Part shown: positions 1 through 6,571 of the stretch, piece after piece | Numbering within the stretch: the first letter of the stretch is position 1 | Layout: every line of letters begins with the position of its first letter | Source: Fidelibacterota bacterium | GTDB taxonomy: Bacteria; Fidelibacterota; Marinisomatia; Marinisomatales; TCS56 | Direction of reading: 5' to 3' | Length of the DNA: 16,884 nucleotides | Assembly (NCBI GenBank): GCA_013203015.1 | Contig: JABMPO010000293.1 | Span: forward strand, 1-16,884 | Made by a program: the position numbers and the translations under genes | The notes under the pieces: generated by a model | The model's database searches: none | The model's input: the letters and a program-made list of their open reading frames with translations, nothing else | What the model was told of the DNA's origin: nothing

Positions 1-933
1 CGTGCTGAAATGCCAGCTATGGATGTACAGCAGCGACTGGGGAATTTTGAGGAAGTGGAATTCGGTTTTGACGAGGTCACTGCTATTGCCGAAGCCCAGC
101 GCTGCCTGCGCTGCGGTCCCTGTGTCGAATGCGAAGAATGTGTATCGCTCTGTGACAAACAACCGGCCATACTTACAATTCCGGGACAGGCGACCGAAAT
201 CCTTTGCCGCGTCCCAGAAAATCTACGGTCCCTGGTAAATGAGCAATTTACCCTGTCGGCGACTCTCCAATTTGGTGAAAATGATACAACCGAAGTGATC
301 CTGCAATCCCTGCAACCTCGGGTAGCAGTTAATGTTTGCCGCGGTTGTGGTGAATGTGTATCAGCTTGTGAATATGACGCATTGGAATTGATTCAGACAA
401 CGGGCGAATTAAAAATCTCTCAGCTTGATCCCAGTTTGTGTCGGGCCTGCGGAATCTGTGTGTCAGCCTGTCCCAATGGCGCAATGTTAGCGGGTTTTAT
501 TGATGACACCTGGTTAGAATCCAAACTGGGACAGATGGAAACAGGGAAAACTAATCTGGTGGTATTCTCCTGCCGCTGGAATGGCTCGAGTCTGCACGGC
601 GATGAGCTGTCGCGGATTCGTACGGATGGCGTAAACCTGCATTTAATTCAAACCATTTGTGGGGGTCGGATCGACCCAGGGTTTGTCCTAAAAGCTCTAG
701 CGGCTGGTGCCAGCGGTGTTTTGCTGACAGCTTGCAACGACGATAGCTGCCATTACGGTAGCGGCGCTCAGCGGATTCGATCAGCATTCAATGAAATCAG
801 GAACCTGGTTCATATTTTGGGTACTGATCCCAATCGGGTCGGCTTCGCTGCCATACCTGACGGTGACAGCATCCGGTTTATCCAGACTATCAGCGATTTC
901 GCCCAGTCAATTAACAGTAAGGCGGGGGATTAA
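1..933 (+). CDS. 3' part of an iron-sulfur flavoprotein (probably GltD/HdrA-like) with ferredoxin and C-terminal MvhD domains; 5' end outside window
   Basis: The frame is open from base 1. Residues before the first ATG (base 10), Arg-Ala-Glu, continue a stretch typical of the linker after the flavin domain of GltD-like oxidoreductases (MP-x(6)-RLGNFEEVE, then a CLRC motif). The gene is therefore 5'-truncated by the window rather than starting at base 10. Counting from Met at base 10, a Cys-rich segment lies at 32-48 (CLRC, CxxCxxC). Two ferredoxin-type [4Fe-4S] motifs follow at 110-120 (CRGCGECVSAC) and 144-154 (CRACGICVSACP). An MvhD-like domain from about 183 has Cys188, Cys217, Cys242 and Cys247 (CNDDSCHYG). 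MvhD is known as the [2Fe-2S] subunit passing electrons between a hydrogenase or dehydrogenase and HdrA. By inference this protein is an electron-input flavoprotein for the HdrCB and HdrA encoded just downstream. The flavin domain itself is not visible. Confidence 0.8.
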   Translation, partial: RAEMPAMDVQQRLGNFEEVEFGFDEVTAIAEAQRCLRCGPCVECEECVSLCDKQPAILTIPGQATEILCRVPENLRSLVNEQFTLSATLQFGENDTTEVILQSLQPRVAVNVCRGCGECVSACEYDALELIQTTGELKISQLDPSLCRACGICVSACPNGAMLAGFIDDTWLESKLGQMETGKTNLVVFSCRWNGSSLHGDELSRIRTDGVNLHLIQTICGGRIDPGFVLKALAAGASGVLLTACNDDSCHYGSGAQRIRSAFNEIRNLVHILGTDPNRVGFAAIPDGDSIRFIQTISDFAQSINSKAGD

Positions 934-935
934 GC

Positions 936-2084
936 ATGTACGAAGAACTTTACACAGCTGTCCAAAAAACCAATGCCCTGGCCTGCCTGGAATGCGGGAA
1001 ATGCACCTCGGTCTGCCCAGTCTCGCGTTTCAGTGAGGACTATTCTCCGCGCCTGATGCTGAATCAGGCCGTTAAGCAGGATTTTGAAGACCTATTCGCC
1101 AATTATAACCTGTGGAGCTGCCTGACCTGCCAGCGCTGCGATCAGGTCTGCCCCAGCGCAATCAGTTATATTGATCTGACCCAAACCCTACGCAACCAGG
1201 CTGGTTCAAGTCAGTTCAAAGGCCAGTGTTCCCATTCCGGTGTTCTGGAAACGCTACAAAAAATGATGACCACCACAGACCTTCAGCAAAATCGCCTGGA
1301 TTGGGTGGATGATGATCTGGATATTTCCATCGATCAAGGTGAAGTTCTCTATTTTGTAGGTTGTGCCCCCTATTTCGATTCATTTTTCGCTAACCTTGAA
1401 TTGTCCACCCTGGATGCTGCGATCAGCAGTATAAAAATATTGAATCATCTAGGCATCAAACCGGTCCTCATGCCTCAGGAGCGCTGCTGCGGTCACGATC
1501 TATACTGGAATGGAGACATCACAAATTTCAAAATGTTGGCTGAACGCAATCTGGAAATGATAAAGGCTACTGGCTGCAAAACGATCCTGTTTTCCTGTGC
1601 CGAATGCCAAAGCGCATTCCAAAATCTCTATGTTAACAGCGGCTTCAAAGTGCCCTGGAAACTCCAGCATATGAGTCAATTTATCGCTGAAAAAATGGAA
1701 GCTGACGAATTGGAATTGCAGTCCAGCGACAAACCGGTTACTTTCCAGGATCCCTGCCGTTTGGGCCGCCATCTCGATGAATACGACGCCCCGCGGAAAG
1801 TGCTGCAATCCAATGGCGATAACAATCTGGTGGAAATGATGCAACATGGCAAGGGTGCCCTTTGCTGTGGTGTTTCAGCCTGGATGAATTGCGATGGCAC
1901 CACCCGGAAGATTCAGAATGAACGCCTGCGGCAAGCCGAGCAAACTGGAGCGGAAACACTGGCAGTAGCCTGTCCCAAATGCCATATTCACCTGCAATGC
2001 ACCCAGCAACACCGGGATGATACGGACTGGTCAATAGCGATTAAAGATATTTCAACAATAACGTTAGAAAGAATTAAGAGATAA
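936..2084 (+). CDS. HdrC-HdrB fusion (HdrD-like heterodisulfide reductase / CCG-domain subunit)
   Basis: The 382-residue protein starts 2 nt after the previous stop, with a G-rich stretch (about 921-928) as likely ribosome binding site. The HdrC part holds two [4Fe-4S] motifs: Cys17/20/23/27 and Cys62/65/68/72. The HdrB part holds two cysteine-rich CCG modules: Cys143, Cys184-Cys185 (RCCGHD), Cys221/Cys224, and Cys274 (DPCR), Cys310-Cys311 (LCCGVS), Cys346/Cys349 (CPKC). CCG modules bind the unusual non-cubane clusters that reduce disulfides in methanogen HdrB, and all eight CCG cysteines expected for two modules are present. HdrC-then-HdrB order is that of HdrD of Methanosarcina and many bacterial homologues. 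There is no membrane segment, so the protein is probably cytoplasmic, working with HdrA. The natural disulfide or other substrate cannot be told from sequence. Glycolate-oxidase iron-sulfur subunits share this architecture, but the HdrA neighbour favours an Hdr complex. Confidence 0.88.
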   Translation: MYEELYTAVQKTNALACLECGKCTSVCPVSRFSEDYSPRLMLNQAVKQDFEDLFANYNLWSCLTCQRCDQVCPSAISYIDLTQTLRNQAGSSQFKGQCSHSGVLETLQKMMTTTDLQQNRLDWVDDDLDISIDQGEVLYFVGCAPYFDSFFANLELSTLDAAISSIKILNHLGIKPVLMPQERCCGHDLYWNGDITNFKMLAERNLEMIKATGCKTILFSCAECQSAFQNLYVNSGFKVPWKLQHMSQFIAEKMEADELELQSSDKPVTFQDPCRLGRHLDEYDAPRKVLQSNGDNNLVEMMQHGKGALCCGVSAWMNCDGTTRKIQNERLRQAEQTGAETLAVACPKCHIHLQCTQQHRDDTDWSIAIKDISTITLERIKR

Positions 2085-2275
2085 ACACGGAGACACAAAG
2101 ATCACTAAGTGCACAAATGAATATAAAATTAAAAACCGTACTCAGTGCCTTTGTGGAAAATATCTCGAAAACTGCAATAAATAATTTGAAAACCTTAGAC
2201 ATGGTAAGAGCTAAAAACTCAGATATCTTTAAAATGAAATCTGTGTCCTTAGTGTCCTCCATGTCTTGGTGGTAA
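2083..2275. repeat. MITE-like remnant with degenerate inverted ends (ACACGGAGACAC type)
   Basis: The 213-bp gap between the HdrCB gene and hdrA begins inside the HdrCB stop codon. Its left end (2085-2105, CACGGAGACACAAAG then ATCAC) is matched in inverse orientation by its right end (2242-2273). The reverse complement of the right end reads CATGGAGGACACTAAGG then ACAC. An internal piece near 2140-2156 (CAGTGCCTTTGTGG) resembles the same motif. The pattern recalls CACGGAGACACAGAG-type intergenic repeats I know from many bacterial genomes. No ORF fits inside. It probably is a decayed dispersed element. Whether it affects transcription between the two genes is unknown. Confidence 0.5.
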
Positions 2276-2297
2276 AAAAAATAAAAAGGAGCACTCA

Positions 2298-4784
2298 ATG
2301 AACGATGACGGTCTGAGAGTCGGTGTATTTGTCTGCGAATGCGGCAAGAACATCGCTGGCTCACTGGATTGCCAGAAGGTAAGTGATTACGCCGCCACCT
2401 TGCCCGATGTGGTCTGTTCCGTGGTCAACAAATATACCTGCGCCGAACCGGGTCAGCAGGAAATCAAACGCCATATCAAGGAACAGAATCTGAACCGGGT
2501 GGTTGTGGCATCCTGCACGCCTCGAATGCACGAACCGACCTTCCGAAACTGTGTTTCCGAAGCAGGACTAAATCCCTATCTTATGGAAATGGCCAATATC
2601 CGTGAGCATGTTAGCTGGGCTCATCTCAATGACTGGGATGCTGCTACCCAAAAAGCCATGGATACAGTCCGAATCTCGGTGGCACGCGCAAAATTGCTAC
2701 GACCCCAGGAGGAGGCCCGAATTCCGGTCATGCGCGAAGTGCTGGTGATCGGTGGTGGTGTGGCCGGTATTCAATCCGCTCTGGACCTGGCCGATGCCGG
2801 ATATCAGGTACATTTAGTAGAAAAGGAGGCATCCGTTGGAGGGATCATGGCCGCGTTGGACAAGACCTATCCCACCATGGATTGTTCCATATGAATACTC
2901 GGACCTAAAATGATGGATGTCGGTCGACATCCCAAAATAAATTTATATACTTACAGCGAAGTAGAAGAAGTCAGTGGCTATATCGGTAACTTCCATGTGA
3001 AGGTGCGGAAAAAAGCCCGTTACGTAAACGAAGATGAATGCAATGCCTGTGGTGAGTGCGAAAAAGTATGCCCGGTCGTGGGTCCCGATGGTTTTCAAAT
3101 GGGATTCTCATCCCACAAAGCAATCTACATGCCCTTCCCCCAGGCTGTGCCATCAGTGTACATCCTGGATGATGAACTCTGTCTCGGGCATAATCCCATT
3201 GCCTGCGGTAAATGTGCTGATGTTTGCGAAAAGGATTGCATCGATTTTGACATGGAAGAACAAATTATCGAAATCGATGTTGGCGCAGTGATAGTTGCCA
3301 CCGGTATGGATGTTTATGATCCCACTGAGATGGACGAATATGGTTACACCCGTTTTGATAATGTCATCACCAGCATGGAATTCGAACGGCTGATTTCGGC
3401 GGGTGGCCCCACCGAAGGATATTTTGTGCGACCCAGTGACCAGAAAACACCAAAGCGGATCGCCTTTATCCAATGTGTAGGTTCTCGTTCCAATAGTACA
3501 ACCGGTAACCCCTATTGCAGCAACATCTGCTGCATGAACACCGTTAAGGACAGCCTGTTATTGAAGGACCATTATCCTGATATTGAAATCACTGTATTCT
3601 ATATGGATATCAGGGCTTTCGGTAAGGGTTTCGAAGACCTGTACATGCGTAGCAAAATGGCCGGGGTCAATTATATTCGCGGTCTACCGGGCGAATTTTT
3701 CGAGGACCCCGAAACCAACAACCTGACTTTGATTGCAGAGGATACCAACACCGGTGATATCAAGAGCTATGAATTCGATACAGTAGTTCTATCAGTAGGT
3801 GTGATCCCACGGAAAGACAGTGATGTGGTCGGGAAATTGTTCACCCTCTCGCGCACCGAAGATGGCTTCTTTATGGAGTCCCATCCCAAGCTCAAACCGG
3901 TTGATGCACCCACTGGTGGTGTGTTTTTCGCCGGTTGCGCGGAATATCCCAAGGATGTTAAGGATAGCGTCACCCAGGCCAGCGCCGCCGCCGCTCGCGC
4001 CCAGGTACTACTGAATGCCGGTGAAATCAGCATCGAAGCGATCACCTCCGAATGCCTCACCGAAGACTGCACATCCTGTGGTATCTGCGTCTCGGTTTGC
4101 CCGTTCAACGCCATCCGTGGCGGCGATGCCAAAGCCAAGATTCCGGCTGAAGTCATCGAAGCCATGTGTAAAGGCTGTGGTACCTGTGCCGCCGAATGCA
4201 ATTTCGACGCATTCACCATGAAGCATTTCGAAGACGCCCAGTACATCGCCCAAATCGATGCCATGCTGGAAGGCGATCACATGGCTAATACAGTGGTGTT
4301 CGCCTGTAACTGGTGTTCTTACGCCGGTGCCGATCTGGCTGGTCTCTCGCGTTTGCAGTATCCAGCTACTCAGCGGATCATGCGCACCATGTGCAGCGGT
4401 CGAGTTGATTCGGAATTCATTATGCATGCTTTCGAGAAAGGTGCCCCACTCGTACTGGTTTCCGGCTGTCATTTCGTTGACTGTCATTACATCGATGCCA
4501 ATCGCTGGACGGTAAAGCGGGTCGAGAAACTGTGGGATAAAATGGAGAAGCTGGGCATTCGCCCCGAACGCCTGCAACTGGAATGGATCTCAGCCGCTGA
4601 AGGTCAAAAATGGGCGCGCACCATGCGCGACCTGGAAGAATTGCGCCAGGCTGTGACCAAAGAAGAGGTCGAGCACACGATGAGAGTGTTCCGGGAAGAA
4701 CGGGAAAAAGCCGAAGCTCGTGCTGCCAAAAAAGCAGCTAAAAAACTCCAGCCTAAAACAATCGCGGTAGAAGCCGAGGCTTAA
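2298..4784 (+). CDS. hdrA: Selenocysteine-containing HdrA fused to MvhD (heterodisulfide reductase subunit A), TGA 2892-2894 read as Sec199
   Basis: One 828-residue reading frame interrupted only by TGA at codon 199. HdrA is the FAD subunit that, in known complexes, bifurcates electrons between ferredoxin and HdrB. Visible order: N-terminal Cys domain (VFVCECG at 11-16, Cys40, Cys48, Cys73, Cys85), FAD-binding GGGVAG at 152-157, DCSI-U-ILGPKM at 195-205, and an inserted ferredoxin (CNACGECEKVCP at 248-259, then CGKCADVC). A QCVGSR...YCSNICC cluster motif follows (Cys393, 407, 411, 412), then C-terminal ferredoxins (Cys591/594/597/601 and 624/627/630/634). A fused MvhD domain spans about 664-770 (Cys670, Cys699, Cys724, Cys729). 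A Lys/Ala/Glu-rich tail ends the protein. The codon before the stop-like TGA encodes Ile198 and the next ones Ile-Leu-Gly, exactly the HdrA motif, so the TGA replaces the conserved Cys. HdrA selenoproteins are established in methanococci. Ribosome binding site GGAG at 2288-2291. Terminating at TGA would leave half a flavin domain, so I reject two separate genes. Confidence 0.9.
2892..2933 (+). promoter_or_regulatory. Bacterial SECIS element (UGA plus downstream GGUC-loop hairpin)
   Basis: The UGA codon (2892-2894) is followed after 20 nt by a perfect 7-bp stem: GGATGTC at 2915-2921 pairs with GACATCC at 2926-2932. The loop is the tetraloop GGTC (2922-2925). The same GGUC loop tops the Escherichia coli fdhF SECIS bound by SelB. 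Bacterial SECIS hairpins lie inside the coding frame just after UGA with a guanine at the start of the apical loop, and the 27 nt from UGA to loop falls in the usual range. The hairpin overlaps codons for the conserved Met-Asp-Val-Gly-Arg-His-Pro segment, so it satisfies protein and RNA constraints at once. Confidence 0.85.
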
Positions 4785-4794
4785 ATAATGCTAC

Positions 4795-4872
4795 GGTGTC
4801 ACCCTGAGCCAGTCGAAGGGTGGCACCGATTTATTTGAACCAGTTATGTTTCGACAAGCTCAACATGACAGA
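4795..4872. repeat. Dispersed palindromic intergenic repeat (CACCCTGAG...CGAAGGGTG type), possible weak terminator
   Basis: Starting 11 bp after the hdrA stop, GGTGTCACCCT (4795-4805) pairs with AGGGTGGCACC (4817-4827) as an 11-bp stem with one G-T wobble and an 11-nt loop, followed by a T-rich stretch (4829-4835). A second unit, TTCGACAAGCTCAACATGACA (about 4850-4870, 21 nt), is the same motif inverted. The motif CACCCTGAGC-x-TGTCGAAGGGTG and its inverse are common intergenic repeats in several bacterial phyla. The left unit carries CAGTCG where TTGTCG is usual. It may act as an mRNA 3'-end stabiliser or partial terminator after hdrA. That role is inference. Confidence 0.6.
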
Positions 4873-4885
4873 TTGGGATAATTAA

Positions 4886-5026
4886 ATGGAAGAAGCACCT
4901 TTCAAATGTCTGCACTGCGGACATGATTTCACCCTGCCATACGACAAAAATGTAATGGTGGAACGGACCTGCCCCAAGTGTAGCAGCAACAGCGTGCGGC
5001 GGATTAAAAAGAAGCCGGCGAAATAA
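4886..5026 (+). CDS. Small zinc-ribbon protein (46 residues), function unknown
   Basis: A short ORF in the space after hdrA. Residues 8-11 form CLHC and residues 29-32 form CPKC, the two knuckles of a rubredoxin-like zinc ribbon, with 17 residues between them. The tail (from about 37) is strongly basic (RRIKKKPAK). A GGGA at 4875-4878, 7 nt before the ATG, is a modest ribosome binding site and lies within or beside the upstream repeat. The two CxxC knuckles with proper spacing make a chance ORF unlikely. Position immediately after the hdr genes on the same strand suggests co-transcription, and possibly a small partner or metal-site accessory of that system. No family assignment is possible by eye. 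DNA or RNA binding through the basic tail is an alternative. Confidence 0.65.
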   Translation: MEEAPFKCLHCGHDFTLPYDKNVMVERTCPKCSSNSVRRIKKKPAK

Positions 5027-5029
5027 TTC

Positions 5030-5090
5030 TCCGTCATTTCGATAAGGGTCCCGAAGAATCAGCACGATTGAGAAATCTATCCGATCCGGT
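5030..5090. repeat. Diverged dispersed intergenic repeat (CGTCATTTCGA...GAGAAATCT type)
   Basis: A few bases after the zinc-ribbon stop the sequence reads CGTCATTTCGA (5032-5042), a variable centre, then GAGAAATCTATCCGATCC (5070-5087). This head-and-tail arrangement is that of a well-known class of intergenic repeats, in which CGTCATTTCGA and GAGAAATCT flank a variable hairpin. Here the centre (GGGTCCCGAAGAATC) no longer forms a convincing long stem, so the copy looks decayed. No coding potential is seen. Recognition is from memory of the motif, not from other copies in this window. Confidence 0.5.
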
Positions 5091-5166
5091 GCCGGGCATT
5101 AATATAAGTAGATTCATTTTCTATCTTCTCACTCATTACTATTCACTAATCACTTAAACATTAATC

Positions 5167-5195
5167 TTGACAAACCAACTCTCTATAATTATAAT
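5167..5195 (+). promoter_or_regulatory. Consensus sigma-70 promoter (TTGACA - 17 bp - TATAAT)
   Basis: TTGACA at 5167-5172 and TATAAT at 5190-5195 are both exact consensus with the ideal 17-bp spacer. A second TATAAT at 5184-5189 overlaps but has an 11-bp spacer and is unlikely to be used with this -35. Transcription would start near 5202-5203. No ORF of note lies downstream on this strand: the ATG at 5202 is closed after two codons. The product should thus be an RNA, reading toward the convergent bactofilin gene. Confidence 0.75.
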
Positions 5196-5201
5196 AAATC
5201 C

Positions 5202-5345
5202 ATGGTATAAACCCCAGGGTAAATTCTGGGCTCACTATTCCGTCGCAAGCAGCGGGGAATTTAACCTGTCCTTCTCGTCCGCCATAGTCGTACGCGAAGG
5301 CAGATTAAAACAACCGGTATAGTTTACACCGATCACGGGTTAAAA
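5202..5345 (+). ncRNA. Candidate structured non-coding RNA, family not recognised
   Basis: This is the region downstream of a perfect promoter, with no ORF. It can form four local hairpins. Stem 1 is CCCAG 5213-5217 with CTGGG 5226-5230. Stem 2 is ATTCC 5237-5241 with GGAAT 5256-5260, plus CGC/GCG inside. Stem 3 is CCTTC 5270-5274 with GAAGG 5296-5300, plus CGT/ACG inside. Stem 4 is CGGT 5315-5318 with ACCG 5328-5331. AACCC at 5210-5214 could close the whole with GGGTT at 5337-5341, competing with stem 1 for two bases. The 3' end is a guess, since no T-run follows on this strand. I looked for tmRNA, RNase P RNA and SRP RNA signatures and saw none. 6S RNA, whose sequence is poorly conserved and which has strong promoters, remains possible but is unsupported. 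Confidence 0.42.
5304..5341 (-). terminator. Possible weak terminator of the parA-parB-M23-bactofilin operon
   Basis: Read on the minus strand, about 25 bases beyond the bactofilin stop, AACC (5341-5338) can pair with GGTT (5315-5312). CGGT/ACCG (5331-5328 with 5318-5315) forms an alternative inner stem. The hairpin is followed by GTTTTAA (5311-5305). The stem is imperfect and the T-run short, and the same bases are part of the putative opposite-strand RNA. It is listed because the convergent transcription units need an end somewhere here. Confidence 0.28.
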
Positions 5346-5365
5346 AAAATAGCAGGTTGATATAT

Positions 5366-5764
5366 TCAATAGGTTTCCGCTGGCCCTTTGGAGGTAAACA
5401 GATTTGGTTCTTTTGGTAAGACCGTTTTAGAATTAGACAGATCACATTTCCCCTCGAATTGTGCTCCTTCCTCAATCAACAAACTGTGATAAACCAGATC
5501 GCCGATCAGCACCGATTTTTCGCCCAGTACAGCCCGGTTAGCTACGGTCACATTACCTTCAACTCGGCCATTGATATGAATATCGCTGGCGCTGATGTTA
5601 CCGATCACTGTCCCGGTAGTCGCCACCCGCATGGGACCTTCGGTGGATACATCGCCATAAATTTTTCCATAAACAATCAGGCCGCCTTTCAGGGTAACAT
5701 TGCCATTGATCTGCATCTCAGTACCGATCATGGAATGAACATCCTTGAAATCGATCTTATCCAT
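5366..5764 (-). CDS. Bactofilin (polymer-forming cytoskeletal protein)
   Basis: The 132-residue protein has the bactofilin (DUF583) core from about residue 12 to 112. It is a run of short beta strands with repeating Gly-x-Val/Ile units (INGNVTLKGGLIVYGKIYGDV, then VIGNISASDIHINGRVEGNV), as expected of the right-handed beta-helix that polymerises without nucleotide. A short non-helical N-terminus (MDKIDFKDVHSMIG) and C-terminal tail flank it, and length matches small bactofilins. Its ATG lies inside the end of the M23 peptidase gene (8-nt overlap), which implies translational coupling. Known bactofilins scaffold peptidoglycan enzymes for cell shape or stalks, and in Myxococcus some position ParABS. 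Both partner types are encoded in this operon, so a scaffold role at the inner membrane is a reasonable inference. Confidence 0.93.
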   Translation of the reverse strand: MDKIDFKDVHSMIGTEMQINGNVTLKGGLIVYGKIYGDVSTEGPMRVATTGTVIGNISASDIHINGRVEGNVTVANRAVLGEKSVLIGDLVYHSLLIEEGAQFEGKCDLSNSKTVLPKEPNLFTSKGPAETY

Positions 5765-6557
5765 CGTTGGTTATACTCACATTCTTTTTCCTTAATTCGG
5801 GAAAAAATACTTTCGGATCAATTGCCCGGCCGTCTTTCCAGACTTCAAAATGGAGGTGCGGACCGGATGAAATACCGGTATTCCCAGCTAACGCAATCAC
5901 ATCACCGCGATTCACATAATCTCGCTGATCAACCAGATTTCGCTGATTATGTCCATAAATCGTGAAATATCCATTTCCGTGATACAGAATGATGTAATGC
6001 CCCATATTATAGGTCCAACCGGAAAAAATGATAAATCCTGAAGCAGCCGCTTTCACCGGATCACCATTTTTAACGGTCAAATCCAGACCATAATGATTTT
6101 CATGTGTAAAAGCCGAGACATCATTTATATCCCTGGTCACAAAACCATCAACGGGCAGAACCGACGGCAGATTCTCAGAAAAGGACAGGAAAATATCTGA
6201 ATCGTCGATCCTCCCAACCGGCTGCTTGCTGGTATCGGCATTGGAAGGCTCGGGCGTGAATTTCAGATCCGCTCCCAAACTTTTACGTATAAAAGCGTCC
6301 ATGTTTTTTACACGATTCAAATCCCGCATCAAATCCAATACACGGGTCCGTTCGTGCAGTAAAACTTCATATCGATCCAGCAAATCCTCATGTTCTAACA
6401 CCCGGGGACCAAAATACCAGAACACGGCAATTAATCCCGCTATAACCAGGGTAACACCGGCAATGGTACTACGGATTGCTTTGCGGGTCAGTAAGAAACT
6501 ACGGTTATTATCCGAATTATCCGGAATAATCAGAATTGTATATTTGGATGCTTTCAT
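5757..6557 (-). CDS. Membrane-anchored M23 (LytM-type) peptidoglycan endopeptidase
   Basis: A 266-residue protein with a cytoplasmic N-terminus, one membrane segment (about 31-50, IAGVTLVIAGLIAVFWYFG), a predicted helical or coiled-coil stretch (55-95), a polar linker, and a C-terminal M23 domain (about 150-255). Zinc and catalytic residues are all visible: His155-x3-Asp159 (HYGLD), His203 in YGH, and His234-x-His236 in GPHLHFEVW. It should therefore be an active metallo-endopeptidase, cutting peptide cross-links in the periplasm, unlike degenerate EnvC/NlpD types. The gene starts 14 nt after the parB stop with an AGGTTAG-like site upstream. M23 peptidase beside bactofilin is a recurrent pairing (Helicobacter csd1 with ccmA, Hyphomonas lmdC with bacA), which suggests a cell-shape role here. 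Confidence 0.92.
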   Translation of the reverse strand: MKASKYTILIIPDNSDNNRSFLLTRKAIRSTIAGVTLVIAGLIAVFWYFGPRVLEHEDLLDRYEVLLHERTRVLDLMRDLNRVKNMDAFIRKSLGADLKFTPEPSNADTSKQPVGRIDDSDIFLSFSENLPSVLPVDGFVTRDINDVSAFTHENHYGLDLTVKNGDPVKAAASGFIIFSGWTYNMGHYIILYHGNGYFTIYGHNQRNLVDQRDYVNRGDVIALAGNTGISSGPHLHFEVWKDGRAIDPKVFFPELRKKNVSITNDG

Positions 6558-6571
6558 TCTAACCTAACCAA

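Noticed and set aside
2892..2894. Frameshift, nonsense mutation or recoded genetic code explaining the TGA
   Set aside because: The frame does not change, all downstream motifs are intact, and parB, secD and the EamA gene end in TGA, so the code is standard. A base error is possible but does not explain the precise hairpin.
4008..4577. 189-residue ORF on the - strand inside hdrA
   Set aside because: Shadow of the ferredoxin and MvhD coding region, with no independent support.
2910..4784. Separate 624-residue HdrA-like gene starting at ATG 2910, with a separate 198-residue upstream gene
   Set aside because: The two are in the same frame with only one TGA between them. The upstream part stops in the middle of the FAD-binding region, there is no good ribosome binding site before 2910, and the TGA falls on a conserved Cys followed by a SECIS hairpin.
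2083..5090. CRISPR array formed by the short repeats
   Set aside because: The repeats are of three different kinds, not regularly spaced, and no cas gene is present.
5202..5345. tmRNA, SRP RNA or RNase P RNA identity for the orphan transcript
   Set aside because: None of their conserved sequence blocks is visible and the length does not fit tmRNA or RNase P RNA.
5459..5965. 168-residue ORF on the + strand across the bactofilin and M23 genes
   Set aside because: It is antisense to two clearly conserved genes and its translation resembles no family. It is a shadow frame.
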